DNA from: Aquila chrysaetos chrysaetos | Lineage: Eukaryota > Chordata > Aves > Accipitriformes > Accipitridae | Assembly: GCF_900496995.4 (NCBI RefSeq) | Contig: NC_044011.1 | Span: 18,198,041 to 18,262,040, forward strand | DNA length: 64,000 nt | Direction of reading: 5' to 3' | Translations under genes and position numbers: made by a program | The notes under the pieces: generated by a model | The model's input: only the letters and a program-made list of their open reading frames with translations | What the model was told of the DNA's origin: nothing | Databases searched by the model: none | Shown here: one piece after another, positions 1 to 14,214 of the stretch | How positions within the stretch are numbered: position 1 is the first letter of the stretch | How the letters are laid out: each line of letters starts with the position of its first letter

Positions 1-3000
1 CTTGCACAGAAGAGTTTCTGTGTTGTCCATGTGTTGTGCACATATTTATTTGCTTTCTCTCTTTCCTCCTTGCCTGCATTTTTCTACGGAATATGTTTTT
101 GTATGGGAGTAGTTTCCCCAGTAATACACAAAACCTGAAACTATTCATATAATGATTTGGACATTAGATTACAAAACATAACTGCAGATATCCTTCAGAA
201 ATTACTCTTTTGAAGTGAAAGGCACACTGAGAAAGATATGTTGGTTGAGGTGTTGATGGCTGCTTTGTCTTTGTCTTTCATCCACACTTTAACTTCTTAC
301 TTGAAAAATTTGGTATAACTTAAGATGAATAGGCGCGATTTTCTCTTTGCTTTTCTTAAATCCTAATGGTAGGGCAGATGTGTGTTGCATTTGATTCGTT
401 CTAGAGGAACATATCGCATAAGATAAGACCCTGCTGTAGTAGAAGTTACCAACATGCAGTGAGCTTGTAACTTCTGTTCTGCTGAGGCTTCTAGAGCTGT
501 ACAGCACAGAGGGAGTAATGCCAGTCAGAGAGGAGTTTCAGAGAGTTGCCAAGGGAGATGACAAGGCAGAGCATCCACAGGTAATGTCCCGCAGGGTAAA
601 TCCAGGAAAAACCACCTGCAAGATGGTTTCCTTGGAGGGAGGAAGCAGAGGTAGCACGGAAGGAGGGGGGAAGTAGATGGTACCATGCCTGTATTATCCC
701 AAAGCTCAGCAGCTTCTACTTGTGTGTGGGAGTGGTCAGGCACAACATTCCCCTTGGCATCTAGCAGATTGTTGTTTGCTTTAATGAATTCATTTTGTTT
801 CCATCAGTTGTCTGGGCCCATTTGTATTCTTCCTCACGTGCATGATTTATTCAGCAGTTTGAATGCCTGTATGTATAATGAGTGTGGAACAGAGGAACCG
901 AAATGGATTTGGTTCTGGTCCCTTTAAATCAGTGGAAGTGTTTCCCTTGGATTTTTGTGGAGGAAGCACTATTAAGCCCTTTGTCTATATTGAGTTACAC
1001 GCTGTACAAACAGTAGGTTGAATTCTCAGTTCACTGATTCCAATGCACAAGGAGGAAAGTTGGCTGATAAGAGAGTCCTCACCTGCCTTAACGTCTGTGC
1101 TAAGCTTTCATACCCGAATTAGAGTATAACAGGCACACACTGAACACCGTAAGAGAAGAAACATAGCATGGCTTGCTTGCTGAGGGAAGGGCCACTCAGT
1201 CACATTTTAGAAATCTTCAGCTGGAAGAAACATCAGTTGTAGTTTTAAGCCAAAATTGTTAGTACATGGAAACAACGTTAATGTTTTTTCTGAACAAAAT
1301 CTAATCTAAATAGAAGGACTTCTGCATGCAGTTTCTTTAACCTTCCAGGGAATAGTATTCCTCTTCACTTGGTTCATTGCCAAATTTTTCCGATTATCAA
1401 CAGTTTTATGCTAATGGAGAACCAAGAAATGAAACCCGATACAACAAGTAGCAGAGTTAGTAATTTGGTTTCATTGGCCTGGGTCGTGATTGTGTTCTTC
1501 TGATGGCACTTACAAAGAGCTTTGGCATAGAAAGAGACCTGGTTTCTGCCCCAGCAAAGCACAAGGAATAATTATAAAAAATTGGGAAAATAAATGTAAT
1601 TTCCACTATCCTTCCCATTTACTTCTCAGAAAATCCTGTAGGATAAGGTAATCTTTTATCTTTTTGAAAATAATGTAACAGAGTCCCTTTAATTGAGGAT
1701 TTTAATCATGTAGAGAATACCCAGTATTAGAGAGAGAAAATACTCTCAAATATATAGAATTTTAGTGAAAGGAATGGGAATTATGTAAATGTCTGAGTGT
1801 GCGACTGGATCCTAAATTATACAAAGAACAAGTGAAAGTGACAGTTGGTTTATTTTTCTTTGAGATACAATATAGGAAACTAATTTAAAAGCTCCCCCCC
1901 GCCCCCAATAATCACTTAAATCCTGAAGATCGCTATTGCATTCAACCAAAAGATAGATATTACATTTTATATTCTGTTAGTAAAACCCAGGTTTTCTGTA
2001 GATAGCTAAGTTCTTCTAGGAAGAATGTAGCAAAGTGTTCAGAAATATCTCATTCTTTTATACATACAGTAATTTCCAGTAGTTAAGTATGTTTTTTCCA
2101 AAGTTTTTTTTAGTTGTGCAATAATTGTGACAGTCTAGGGGTTTTATGGGTTTTTTGTTGGGTTTTTTGTTGGTTTTTCTTTTTTTTTTTTTTTAGGGAG
2201 TTTAGAGTGGTTTTTTAAAGATAATTTAATGCAGATTTCCTGTTGATGTCCAAAAGACAAATTATTTATCTTCTGTAATGTAATAAGTGATTTAGGGATT
2301 ATTTTATTAGTATGTATCAGTGAGTTATACACACTTTCTTATTTATATTTAAAGAGCATCTTTGTAAGTAATTGTTTGCTAGCAGTGTGTTTTGCTGCAA
2401 GAAGTTAAAAATGCATATAGGAAGACCTGTTTTTGCTGGATAGTATGCAAAATTTCATAATGCAGGCAGGCAAAAATATTTTTTTGGCAGCTGAACACAG
2501 TGAGTTTGCTGTGGAGGACCGTGTAGACTACAGAGTGTAGATGACTTCTTTGGGACCTGCAGAAATCTGTCCTTCTCCACTGTTTTCCTCCTTTGTTTCT
2601 AACTGTATATTTCAGTTGGGAGTGGTTTTAAAAATACAAGGCTTGATTTGCTTTCCCTCATCTTGGTACAGTGCTTTTTCTTGAGATGTAAAATAAGGTA
2701 GGTTATGTGATAAAAGAGGATATAACGATATAGGCTCAGTTTGTAAGAAGTTCATTGCATAGTTTAGTAGGGTTTGGCAATGGCATAATTCAGTGCTATG
2801 CAGAGATACAAGCAAACTGGCTTCGAATAAGGTAGCTGAGGCACAAGAAATAGCATAGCAGTAGATGCGTTTTCCTCTGCTCAGACTAATAACACTCCTT
2901 CTTCAGCTGGGCTCAGCTGATTCCAACACAGCCACAGTGCTTCTGATATCTGAGCTAGCATTGCACAGAGCTGATGGAGCTGAGCCCTGACACTGCCTGC

Positions 3001-6000
3001 AGCAGCTTTGCCTCTTCAGGAGGCTCCATCGGAGACCTGGTGGAGCAGGCGTTCCTCCACTCCTCCTTCTAGGTCTGCTCCAAGAGCAGCGTGAAGCTGC
3101 CATGGGGTTTGGCTGCAGCAGCTTTGGGCAGAGAAAGCCCTGATGCCAGCCAGTGGCCATGGTGGCCATCTGAAGTCAGAATCTGCTCCACTGGAGCTGC
3201 AAAGGTCTGCAACAGAAAACCTGATTCCTTTGAAAAAATATGGCTTATGTCCTCGAAATATAGCTCCTAACAGAGTCTAAAAATTTGTACTTAAAAGTCT
3301 GATGCGAAGTGCACCATGTATGGAGGGGCAAATTTTAGCTTGAAACAGTAAGAATATCATGTTTCTGCAACACCCTAAGAAACTACGAGAAGGAGGGGGG
3401 TGAAAGAGGGGAAAAAAGGAATTTTCACGTTAATAATTTTGCACTCAGTTCCAGAGGCAGCAGTAACATGTGCCACGGGCTGCCTGAATATCAGTGAATC
3501 TGCACACAGGTTCATCTCAGTTAGATAAACTTTCTGTGATGCAACCACAAGTAAAACAGTTTCTCATTTCTCTCTCCAGTTTTGTTCCATTGTTTTTATG
3601 AAGATGCATGAAGGTCTACAGGTGTCAGACAAAGATTTCTGACTTTGCTGAACCTTGAGCCTAGACTTTCCGTAGGTCCAGGCTTTCTTTGTTGTGTCTT
3701 TTTAGTGTCCTCTCAGAAATTCCAAACAGATTTCGGACCTTGCCTGATTGTTGCTTCAGACAATTTCTGTGCATTTGCTTTTTGCAGCCTGATGTGTGTG
3801 ATCCTATGTTATCTTGGTGCCCTGTTACCTGTCAGAAACAGTTTAAATCCTCATACGAAGAGAGCGGCATGTGCAAAAACTGATTTGATTGAGAGAAAGG
3901 AGAGAGAAGACAAAGTAAGTTTTCACTAGCTTTAAAGAATGTGTTTCCCAGAGCAACAGTTTGGAAATTACACATTTCTGCAGAACCCAAACCACTCCAA
4001 ACCAGTAAATCTGACTTGGAGATTAGTAGCAGATGAGTCGCTTGCGTGACATGCTGACAGAGGGCTAACTTCTAGCCTCACCACATGGTTACACCAAGAT
4101 ACGTAAGAGAGTAGAATCCAACCCAAAATGTACTTTCCCTTTACTGTGTGATTATAAAGAATTACGTATATGACCCATATATCCACTTAAGAAAATTATA
4201 AAGCATTAGCCAACAACTATATCAACAGTTCTGTATAACTCCCTTGAATGCTAGAAGTAAAATCCTGGCCACAGAGTAGTCATTCAGATTTTTGCCTTTG
4301 ATTCCCATTTCTAGGATTCCATCACAGGTGAGCAAGCTGTTTATGTTATCTAGAGATTGGCATAATGGTTTTCCCAGTATAAGAGAGCAAGTGTTACCAT
4401 ACCGCTGACAAAAATGGAAAACTTCTGGTAGATGAATTTTTTCATTTTCAAGTCCCTTCACCTTCAAGGCAAGCACAATCCTCCATCAGCAAATACCAAT
4501 TTAGAGTCCTGCTACCCTCAGGAATAGTTGCAGGTAGGTGCCACAGGTTCTCTTTGCAGGATTGGAATTTACATGCACCATTCTCGAAGGAATAAGATTA
4601 ATTACTACTTGTGAACAATGGGCTATGTGAATTATTTTATCTTTGTATTTATTTAATTTTCTTCTAAAAAAAATCCTGCAGAGAAGTTTTAAGATTAAAA
4701 GACTCAGCTTTGTGTGTTGCCTGGTATCTCTGAAGATACATCAGGAGATAATTTCTTTGGGTAGTTTGATTCTGTTTCTGCATCTAGAAAATTAGATTTT
4801 TAAGACAAAAGCAATTAACCAAATAAAAGAATGAAATAGGATTCAGTGAAGCAATTCTTGCCAAGAAAATTAAAAACTTCACCCTTCAACTTTTGATTTT
4901 GCAAATGTATCTATAATGAGGAATTTGTGCTTCAAGGCAAATTGATTGTTGTGGAGCACTATGCAAGTGCACAGATTTGCTGACCCAGAGCTGTCTGCAG
5001 GATCAAAACAACATGATTTTGTGAGACTTAAATAAATGAAAATACTGAATACTTACCTATCCGGAGTGTTCAGTGAAAAAATTAGATGGTATGATGTTAA
5101 AGCCTGCCAGCTTATTCTTAATCCTTGCCCTCCAGTTTACATTATTACAAATTTAAAAATATGATCTGATTCAGCAATTCTGAATCCTGACAAATGTTGT
5201 CTATTTGTGGAATGTTTATCTTACTGGCCAAGTAGATGGTTTAAGACATGGATTAAGATTAAAGTAATGATAAAAGAGAAACATTTTTTAACAGTGTGCA
5301 GACACCTGAGTTTCAAGTATTTCATTGGAATAGTGCTCGGTGTGTAATTCCTACCTGTGTTGTTTCAAGCTATTTGTTCGGAACTTTCCTAATTTTCCCT
5401 TTGTTTCTTTTTTTTGCTTGATACATGTTTTGCCTTTGATTGCCTTTTGTTTCACTATTTCTGCATTCACTGCTTCTTTTTCTATGTTGTGCGTTTGGGG
5501 AAGGGTATGTTTGTTCAAGATCTCGATGTTTATTGTAGATAAAATATATGGTGTTGTGGAATAGCATGGGGATGCATTTGATTGAAAAGGCACTGTAGTG
5601 TTTCCTGAAAAAGAAGGGGAGTTGCATTTGTCTATAAATGCATTATTTTGGTACTATAACTTTGAACATGATTTGGGTTTTTTTTCTTTTTTTTCTTTTT
5701 TTTTCTTTTTTTTTAATTTAATGAGCATATAGTCATGCAGGTGCATGCATTCTGAAGCTAGCAAGCCCAGCATGTTTTTTCTTAAGGCTTTTGAAAATTT
5801 GGTACACAGTGTGTGTACTTTTACATACCTGTACTATTTTTTAAATATATTTTTTGGAATCTCAAGTTTTCTTTTTTTTTTTTTCTCCTCAGTATACCAT
5901 GGTATACCTGGTTTCCATTGTACTTAAAAACTACCCTGATCTGCCTCTCCTTTTATGTATCTTGTGTAATAGATTTTGCAGGAGGTGCCTAGAAAGCATT

Positions 6001-6579
6001 GTTGGTTTCCCTATAAAAAATGTGGTTTGTCCAAATTCTTTACTGTCTACATGATTGAGAGATGGACTGATTGCCCTATTTTTCCTTGATGATTTGGAGT
6101 TGTAAGAGTTGTCCAGCTGTTGCTTAATAAAATTTTGCAGACTAGAAAATTCCTGACTTGTTTTTGTTGCATTCTGCATCTTGTCAAGCACCTGAAATAC
6201 TTTTAAAGCAGATGACAAATCTGCACTGGAATGACCTGAATAATAAATAGCCAGATGCCATTATGCTTTCTCTTTTCAATAACTGTATCCACCAAGTTCC
6301 ACTGAACCTGCTGCGTGTACCAGCCCATCATACTTTGTGTCATTCATATGGGAGGACGGATGGAAAAGATTTTGTGGTAATAATGTTTCTGTCTGCCTGG
6401 ATATCAGCCAATTCTTGTGCTATTTCTCCTCTGCTTGCTTTCCTTTTTAAGGAAATTACTTTGGGGGTTTGTGGTACTTCTCATTTTGTCATGGATAGAC
6501 TGGAAACTTTAACATTACCACAAGGGATTCCTCTGTCCTGTCATCTTTAACAACAGAATAAAATGCTGTGATGGCCAGT
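1..6579. other. Intergenic, no gene recognised
   Basis: AT-rich non-coding DNA. Open frames are short and have no recognisable domains or paired splice sites. It contains homopolymer T tracts near 2.18 kb and a T-rich repeat at 5.68 kb. From conserved vertebrate gene order (established knowledge, from memory) TULP4 would be expected to end to the left, so its distal 3' UTR might reach in here. Nothing in the sequence lets me show that. Confidence 0.6.
5678..5714. repeat. T-rich simple repeat, four units of T(8-9) separated by C
   Basis: The run reads T8-C-T8-C-T9-C-T9. It could be an independent simple repeat or an old poly(A) tail of an inserted element read from the opposite strand. No target-site duplication was found. 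Confidence 0.8.
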
Positions 6580-7042
6580 TGTGGTGGGTTGACCCTGGCT
6601 GGATGCCAGGTGCCCCCCAAAGCCGCTCTATCACTGCCCCCCTTAGCTGGACAGGGGAGAGAAAATACAATGAAAGGCTCATGGGTCGAGATAAGGACAG
6701 GGAGAGATCACTCACCAGTTACCGTCATGGGCAAAACAGACTCAACTTGGGGAAAATTAATTTAATTTATTACCAATCAAATCAAAGTAGGATAAGGAGA
6801 AATAAAACCAAATCTTAAAACATCTTCCCCCACCTCTCCCTTCTTCCTGGGCTCAACTTCACTCCTGATTTTCTCTCCCTTCTCCCTGCCAGCGGCACAG
6901 GGGGATAGGGAATGGGGGTTGGGGTCAGTTCACCACACGTTGTCTCTGCCGCTCCTTCCTCCTCAGGGGGAGGACTCATCACACTCTTCCCCTGCTCCAG
7001 CGTGGGTCCCTCCCATGGAAGACAGTGCTCCACGAACTTCAT
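6580..7042 (-). mobile_element. Truncated endogenous-retrovirus-type LTR (3' part)
   Basis: The + strand begins TGTGGTGGGTTGACCCTGGC and continues through a sequence family I recognise as abundant in bird genomes. On the - strand it ends in the usual CA and carries AATAAA near 6.77 kb in the position of an LTR polyadenylation signal, so the element is read as minus-strand. It stops abruptly around 7042, about half the length of the related copy at 16.2 kb, so the upstream part is missing. The exact family name is not assigned. Confidence 0.75.
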
Positions 7043-10000
7043 GAGTATGAATTTGCTCAGTTCTCACTTTTCCCAAGGAATCTGCAAATGGCTATTGTAG
7101 GAGACAAAACACTGGGCTTAAATGGATTCTCACTCTGAACCAGTGCCACCATTCATATGCCAGCATTTCTAAAACAAGCTTAAACCTGGAGTGTCAGCCT
7201 CTGGGAATGAGGAAAAGGGGGAGGATTCCCAGCCTGGTGTCTGAATGCTTTGCACTGCAACCATGAAGAGTCCTCTTCTAGCATTAGCACTGCTCAGGGG
7301 ATGAGTGCTGGGGGTCTGCCAACATTCATGAAATCTCCTTTAGCTCTAGACGAGTTTTCCGGTAAAATTAAACTTCTGCTAAAATGCAGAAATTAGGAAA
7401 TTAGTTGTTAAGTTTAGAGACAGAGAAATGGAACAGCAATATAGCTTCTGGTCATGGCACTCTGCTTTGGCCTTGTGTTTTTTCCCTTTTTGCTTTGGCT
7501 AGTTTTGGTGTTTCCCTGAGCTAGTAACTGGCCAGGTGAACTAAGCTGATTCATGCAGTTTCCATTTAGATCAAGGTTCCAGCCATTTTCAGGTTTTTCC
7601 TTCTTTGTGTAGGATATTGACTTAAAATATAGTCATCTTCTGCTTCCCTGCCCTTTTTTAGTGTTAATTTGGGGAATTCTGCCAGCTACAGCACTGGTAA
7701 TTGATTCAATCAGGGTAACAATCTGTATCTCCTTTGCTCATGGAACTTAGCTAATGCAGTTTGGTTTGTTGTTCTGGAAGATCATTTTTGGAAGGCCCCT
7801 CTCTGCTGGGTGCAACCAGCTAAGTTTAACACATGTAGTCACTTGTAGTTTGTAAATAAACTTCAAGTATGCTGCATCTCCTTCTCTGCATGTCGATACA
7901 GAAATGGCACTAAATGAGAATGCTGGACCTGTAACTAGCTCTTGAGAGAGAAGAGGCATGAAAGGAAGCAAACGGATCTGGGGAGGTGGCTTGTTTGGGG
8001 GAGATGACTACTGAAACATGCCTGCCTGGAAATGGCTGGGGACACAAATGCAAAATTTATCAATTAACAGGGGCTGCAGTAAACAAATAAATATGTGATC
8101 CTTTAGGAAAATATCCTAGAAAGATTCCTGAGATCATTTTCTTGCCTTGTAGAGGGATTAATAGCATTTACTTGTTCTTTTTTATATATGATTGTGGTTG
8201 TTATTGATAATAGTGCTATCTTATTTTTATGATTTAGATGAACACAAGGGCTATTTGTGCCCAGTGCCCTCTATTTATGCCGCCTCGTTTAGAGGTCAGG
8301 ACATGTGCAGACAACAAGGGAACAATATTTAAGCAGGGGCTTTTAAAAAAGAAGCTGGGAATACAGCAACTATACATATAGTTAAGCTTGTATATATGAT
8401 TTAATAACTACTGGCTAGATCATGAGCTTTTTCACCAAGACAGGTTATTATTGTTGATGTTCTCTGGTCAGTGGCATATTTCCAATAAAAATTGGCATTA
8501 CTACCAAAATAACTACCAATAATAAAATAGCAATCTTTACTTATTGCTAAATTTTTCAACAGCAGCCCAGCTTTCATTATGCAATCTTAATGGGATAGAC
8601 TGAGGAGCTAAGTAATTACCTAGCTGTGAGGGAGTTGTACAAGATTAGAAAAAAAACTGGAGCACTTCATACGAATCGAGATTCATCTCAGACCTTTCAT
8701 CTCACTCCTCATCCATTATAGCTGTCTATTGCACATTCTCGTTTTCTGTTCTGTTTAAAACAGACACATTTCAAATTTTTTTTTGTTTGATCAAAGGGAA
8801 ACCTATTCATCTGGGGGATTGTTTTGCTTTGTTGCATCTCCTGATATTTTTATCCTTTCCAGCTGTTCCATGTTTTCTTCCATTTCTCACTTCCCTGTGG
8901 ATAAGGAAGAAAGTTAGATTTGAACTGCAGTAAGTAACATTTCTTTGTTCTCCTCCTTTCTCATTGCACTCTGTGGTGATAGTCCTCTCTTAAAACAAGA
9001 GTATCTTTGTTCCCTTTGTTGCACAGTTTTTGTGAGATTAATTTCTTCCTTTTCCTTTCAAAGCTATTTAGGACTTTCTTACTTTTTTGTAATCTGAAAG
9101 GATGTTTTTTTAGAGAAGAGTCTATATGAGGCAGTTATAGCAAAGGGAAGATACTAAAGATGATTTAAACATCATGGAGTCTTCCAGTTGCCTCACACGG
9201 AGGCAGCCAAATCCAGAGTCTCATCTTCAGAAGTCACATAACTGTGATATGACTTCTAAGGGACTTCTCTGTCTCATTTTATGATGCTTTCTAATGAGGG
9301 AAGCATCCTTGTTTTATCAGATCTATGAACATACCTTAAGATTTTTCTCCTTGAGCTGCTGTGGTAGCTAGTATAATCTGAAGTGGCAAACATTCATTTT
9401 GACAGGCTTTATTTCTATGGCTTGAAGAGTCACTAAAACCAAGATTCCAGTTCTGTTCATAAATCCACTGCTAGTATTCCTATTTATATGATACTAATAA
9501 TTTTATCTGCAGCTTAAAAAATACACAGGTTTTAGCAGATATGAATTGTGTCTGATCAACAGAACATATTAGTGAGTGTGAAAAAAGAGTGGACATCTTT
9601 CCAAAAACCGTGGCCTATGTATAATTCACACTGGAAGTTCTGCTATGAACTTCAGAAGTTCCAGATGACAGTGAAGTGTCCCCTCAGGCCATAAATTGAG
9701 GGAGCACCATTTGGAGAGCTGCCAGAATCCACAATTAGATTCCACTTCTAGAGATCATGGAAGACTCGAGTGAGAGTAAAGTGCCACAGACTGAGTATCA
9801 TCGGAATTACTGCAGGATGTGCATGATGAAGAAGCTCTCCAAAGAGCAAGGCAGTAGCAACTGAGAAAGGAGAGGCTTCTGGGAAGTCAGTGAAGCTGTT
9901 GTGGGGGGTGGATCAGCAGCATATGAGACACAATGTACCTTACTTCAGAAGAAGTAAGGACAAAAAAACTCATGGGCTGATGCATATGTATAAATCACTT

Positions 10001-13000
10001 GTATTCAGATATGTCAATGCAAAAACTACAATGATGGTCATCCTTGCCATCATTGCTAGAAAGATAGTGGCCATGGAAGCTTTTTTTTTTTTGTCTGTGG
10101 AAATTTTTACTGTGTGAATATTAAATAAGAAGAGAATCAAAATAAAGTGGTAGATGGTGAGAATGATGACCTAAAATCTAAATATTCTGAAATGGAAAAT
10201 GTTACATACTAAGAGCAATTCACATCCATTAGGAAAATATTTATCCAACGATGAACAACCTCATAGCAAGATTGCTTGCATCTGTGAAGTTATAAGCAAG
10301 CCAATGAAGAAAAGATCCAAGATGTGCAGCTGTCCTAAGCTGGAGGCCAGGTCTGAAAGACCAAAACATGGAATTCATGAAGATAAAGCAATATTTATCA
10401 TGTTCCCAAAGTTGTTGCATTCATCTACCATGTGTAGATTACTGAGTGCAAGAGACAGAGTTGAAAACAATTTAATCAAAAGAACAGATGTTTAAAATGG
10501 TTTTGAGTAGAGTTTTACAGACAACTGATGACGTCAAGTGTCTTTAAATTGGATCTCTACATTCTTTTGGAAGAATCCTAGTGTAGCAGGCAATTGAGAA
10601 GTAATCAGCTGAAGAGATTCAAAGAACAGGATGCACAACAAAATCTGCTCTCAAAATAGTTAAGCGGTAATTATATGAATGAGTTAGTAATCATACGAAA
10701 CAACTGACAGCCATGATTCAACTGATTAGTTTCAAGATAACTCATGAAGACCTGTAAGTACGTATGACTTTAAAGTATCAGGTGGGTATTGAAGCTTTGT
10801 TTGAAAAGTTTGAGGGCACGAGATAAACGCAGTCAGTGCTAATAAGGCAGATGCTGTCAGTCCGTTAACTGCTTGGCAACTTTCCCCTCTGACGTTGTTG
10901 ATAACCTATTAAATTATGTAAAGTTAGGGAAGAAGCACATTGTGATATCAGGAGGAATCGTTTTAGATGTGATTCACCTTCATAGAAACATTATGACTAG
11001 ATGTCCAAGTAGTAGTATAAGATGTTTTCAAGTACCAACAGAAAGAATGGAGTTGGAAAGTGCTTAGGAAAGGATGTTGGAGGAATTTCTTAGGAAAAAT
11101 ATTAATTGTTGTGCAACACAGAGAGCCAAAGGAGTCCCTGTGTATTCCCTGGGCATTGGCAATATTGAATGGGTTACAAGCGTGACTCCAGCTGAGATCA
11201 TCATTGACTCTGTTACTACAGAATGAATTTAATCCAAAGAATGAACAGTGTTAACTAAGCGTTGACATCACTGGGTTATTAGCACTAACGAAATGATACA
11301 GAAGCTGCAAATGTATGTAATGTTTGATATTTCCAAAGGATGACAAAAAAAGGTGGAGAGAGATGCCACAGAGGATGCAAAGCATGTATTCATTTCGAGA
11401 ACAGAACTGTGTAGCAATGAAGAAAGGTTTTTAATCCCATCAGCAACTCGGGCCTCATCAAATTTGTGGCAGAAGAGAGTAAGTTTATGTGATAAATTCT
11501 CCATGTTGTAAATGAGTCCCTCAGCTAATCAGTGACTTGAAAAAAACTCAGACTTACCTAAATTCTCTTATGAAAAGCTGATGGACTTTTTTGCATGCAG
11601 TCTGTGCCTCAAGTGAAGGGCACAAATCAGCCACAATTACCCCTGAAGACATAACTATTCTTGAGCTTAGTCTTGGGTACAATGATTTTATATCTTGGCC
11701 AGAATATCAGATGATTGGAACGCAAGCCTGGACAAGATTCACAGGCATCCATGAAGTTAAATGCTCCCCTGACACTGATGTTTGTGGAGCTGAAACAAGC
11801 TTATGTGTCTTGTTTGGGATGTTAACACTGCTAGGTAAGGGAAGGTTGGGAGATAGAAAACTCATGCAAGAAACTCATGCTCCAAGCACTGGCAATTTCA
11901 TCAGGTGTCTTTGAAACATAGGTGACATGAAATCCTGTGATGGGCAATACTTGGTAACAATAAGGGTTTTTTATTAGCCTTTCTTCCAAAATGAATGAAG
12001 TAGGTCTCGGCTGTCTTTGGGCATGCACTGTGTCAGTCTGCACTGTCTACAATTACACTGGAATGTGGAGGCAGTTGCTGCAGTGCAAACTTCTTTTGCT
12101 CAGTCCTGCAAGCTGTGGCTAAACAACTGGCACCCAGAAGAATCTGGACAGGGAGTGGATGTTTGGATCATCACCACTACAGCTGCCTTTCACGTTTATT
12201 ATCAGGTATGTCTTCCATGGTCAATGCACGTGTCCAAATCAGTAATGCCTTTGCTTGAACAAAGAGGTGCAAACTGCAACCCTCTGCCTGCTAGACGATT
12301 AAAGATGAAGAGAGATGCTGAGTAAAATCATTTCACTGAAGATTTGTAAGACATGGAGGTGAATTATTTTGTTTGAAATAGAATCTTACAAGTGTTTTAC
12401 AGTATATGAACATGTTAAGGCAAAATACTATGTTGTCTGTTTATGGTGCTTTTAAACAATGAATGTATATAATTTTTATTGTATTAATAATCAAATTTTG
12501 ACTGATTATTACAGTGCAAAAATATGTCACCAACAGGCAGTGCACCATTTTTAAAAGCTTAATTATCACTTTGAAGCTACCAAAGGCTGTAGGATCTGAA
12601 CAAAGTCTGGCAACACTGATGTCTTCAAAAAGCATTATTAAACTTTGCTGCTTCAAATGACACCAGCAGCTGAATTTTCTGACCTTGGTTCATTGACTCC
12701 ATGAGCTGAATGCTGATCCCAGGAGCTTTACACACAGCAAGCTCACCAAATTAACTGGATTTTCCTCCCAGGTGGTTCCTGACAATGACTTTTCTAACAC
12801 AGTGACACAGAGAAGCCCTGTAACAACAGTTAATCTGTGCCTGACTCAGAGTGATTGAATAAGCCATCGTTTCAGCTCCTCAGTGTTGCATTCTAATAGC
12901 TTCCCTTTTATTGCCTTGTTCTTTGTTCCCCCTGATGTATTCATCAAGCCAATTAAAAAGAAAAAAAAAATCAAAATAAAAACAACTTCAATACAACACC

Positions 13001-14214
13001 CCGGCTTTCTAGCATGTGATACACACAGCATGCCAGCAAGCCTCAAAGGAACCTGATCTATCAGTGATAGTAATGGGGAGGGGGCAGGGGCTTTTCATAA
13101 CAGTGCATCAAGAGTGAAGGGGGAGCATCTACAAAGCAAACACCAATTCCTGAGGTGCACCTGCGGTAGGAATAGGAAGACAGAACAGCTCACCCTATTT
13201 CATCATGCCTGCATGAATTCACTGAAAGGGGCACTTTCCTATGGAGCTGGTGATGAAAACACATACAGACTGCAGCTGTAGGGACCAAATACCATCTTTG
13301 GAAAGCCAGAGGACGTCAGGGAACTGCAGGCTGCAGCAGTGTCTTATGGTATGTCACAAAAATAAAGTCAATGTGAAACAGAGATTCATTCTGCAACAGA
13401 AATCACCTGGGACTGCAAAGGAGTAGATATGAGCAAACTAGCAGGAGGAATATTCATTGTAGTTCCCTGAGGGACCAGACAGTACACCCACAGGCAGCCA
13501 GGAAAGACAGCTTGAATCATCAAAGAATTTGAGTCTTGAGAGCAATGCAGAGATGAGAAAAAGCAAGCTATGTTGTGTCCAATTGCTCCTAGTACCGATG
13601 CAATGAGCAGTACCCAGGAGGTGGACTTGGTTTAAACTGGGGCTGATCCCTAGAGCTGTAATTTTAATAATTCTCGGCTCTCTCGTGGACAGCAATAACT
13701 GGATGGAATCCTACTATAGCTTGAAACTTACTGTACAGCCCTGAAATAAAATGCTTCTAAAGAAATTCCTTTCTCACACAAGGAGGCAAAGGGTACATGG
13801 AGGCATTAGGCAGTGTGTCAAGAGATGCCAAGCTCCAGAGCCAGTTCTGCAATTTTAGTTCTAAAGAAAAAGCTTTCTCTACAAAGTACATGAGCTAACT
13901 TTAAAAAATGTGGGAGTCTACTAGCTATACTTTGTCACCCTGAGCGATGCAAGATGGTGTCACATACTACTTACTGTTGGAAAACATATTGCTAGACTTG
14001 AGCACACTTAACACCTTCCTTCCTTTTCTGCTAAAATAGATGGGTAAATTAAGTACAAAATTAAAGTACAGAATTAAACATCCTACCAAACTCGTTCCTC
14101 AGGCAGTATAGTTAACGACTTGCGGTAATAATTAGAATTGACCTATATCAGTTTATCCTGTTTCACTGTTTTTTTCAAAAGGTTGAGACTTGGCTAGTTT
14201 GTTGTCAAGAGTGG
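7043..14214. other. Intergenic, no gene recognised
   Basis: Mostly AT-rich DNA with ordinary short open frames. Between about 9.7 and 12.3 kb several medium-length frames lie on the + strand in changing registers, but none matches a family I can name. No clear repeat boundaries were found. A poly(A)-rich stretch lies at 12.96 kb and a G-rich stretch at 13.08 kb. Confidence 0.55.

Noticed and set aside
1-1000. Possible distal 3' UTR of TULP4 expected from gene order
   Set aside because: Nothing coding or otherwise diagnostic of TULP4 is present, so it rests on synteny alone.
2903-3169. 88-codon open frame on the - strand in a locally GC-richer block
   Set aside because: No domain, no splice sites; likely a worn repeat or chance.
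9700-12330. Series of medium open frames on the + strand, one patch near 11.1 kb faintly resembling the end of a VWA-type domain
   Set aside because: No frame is continuous, neighbouring patches do not fit the same family, and no splice sites tie them together. A translated search would be needed before calling a pseudogene.
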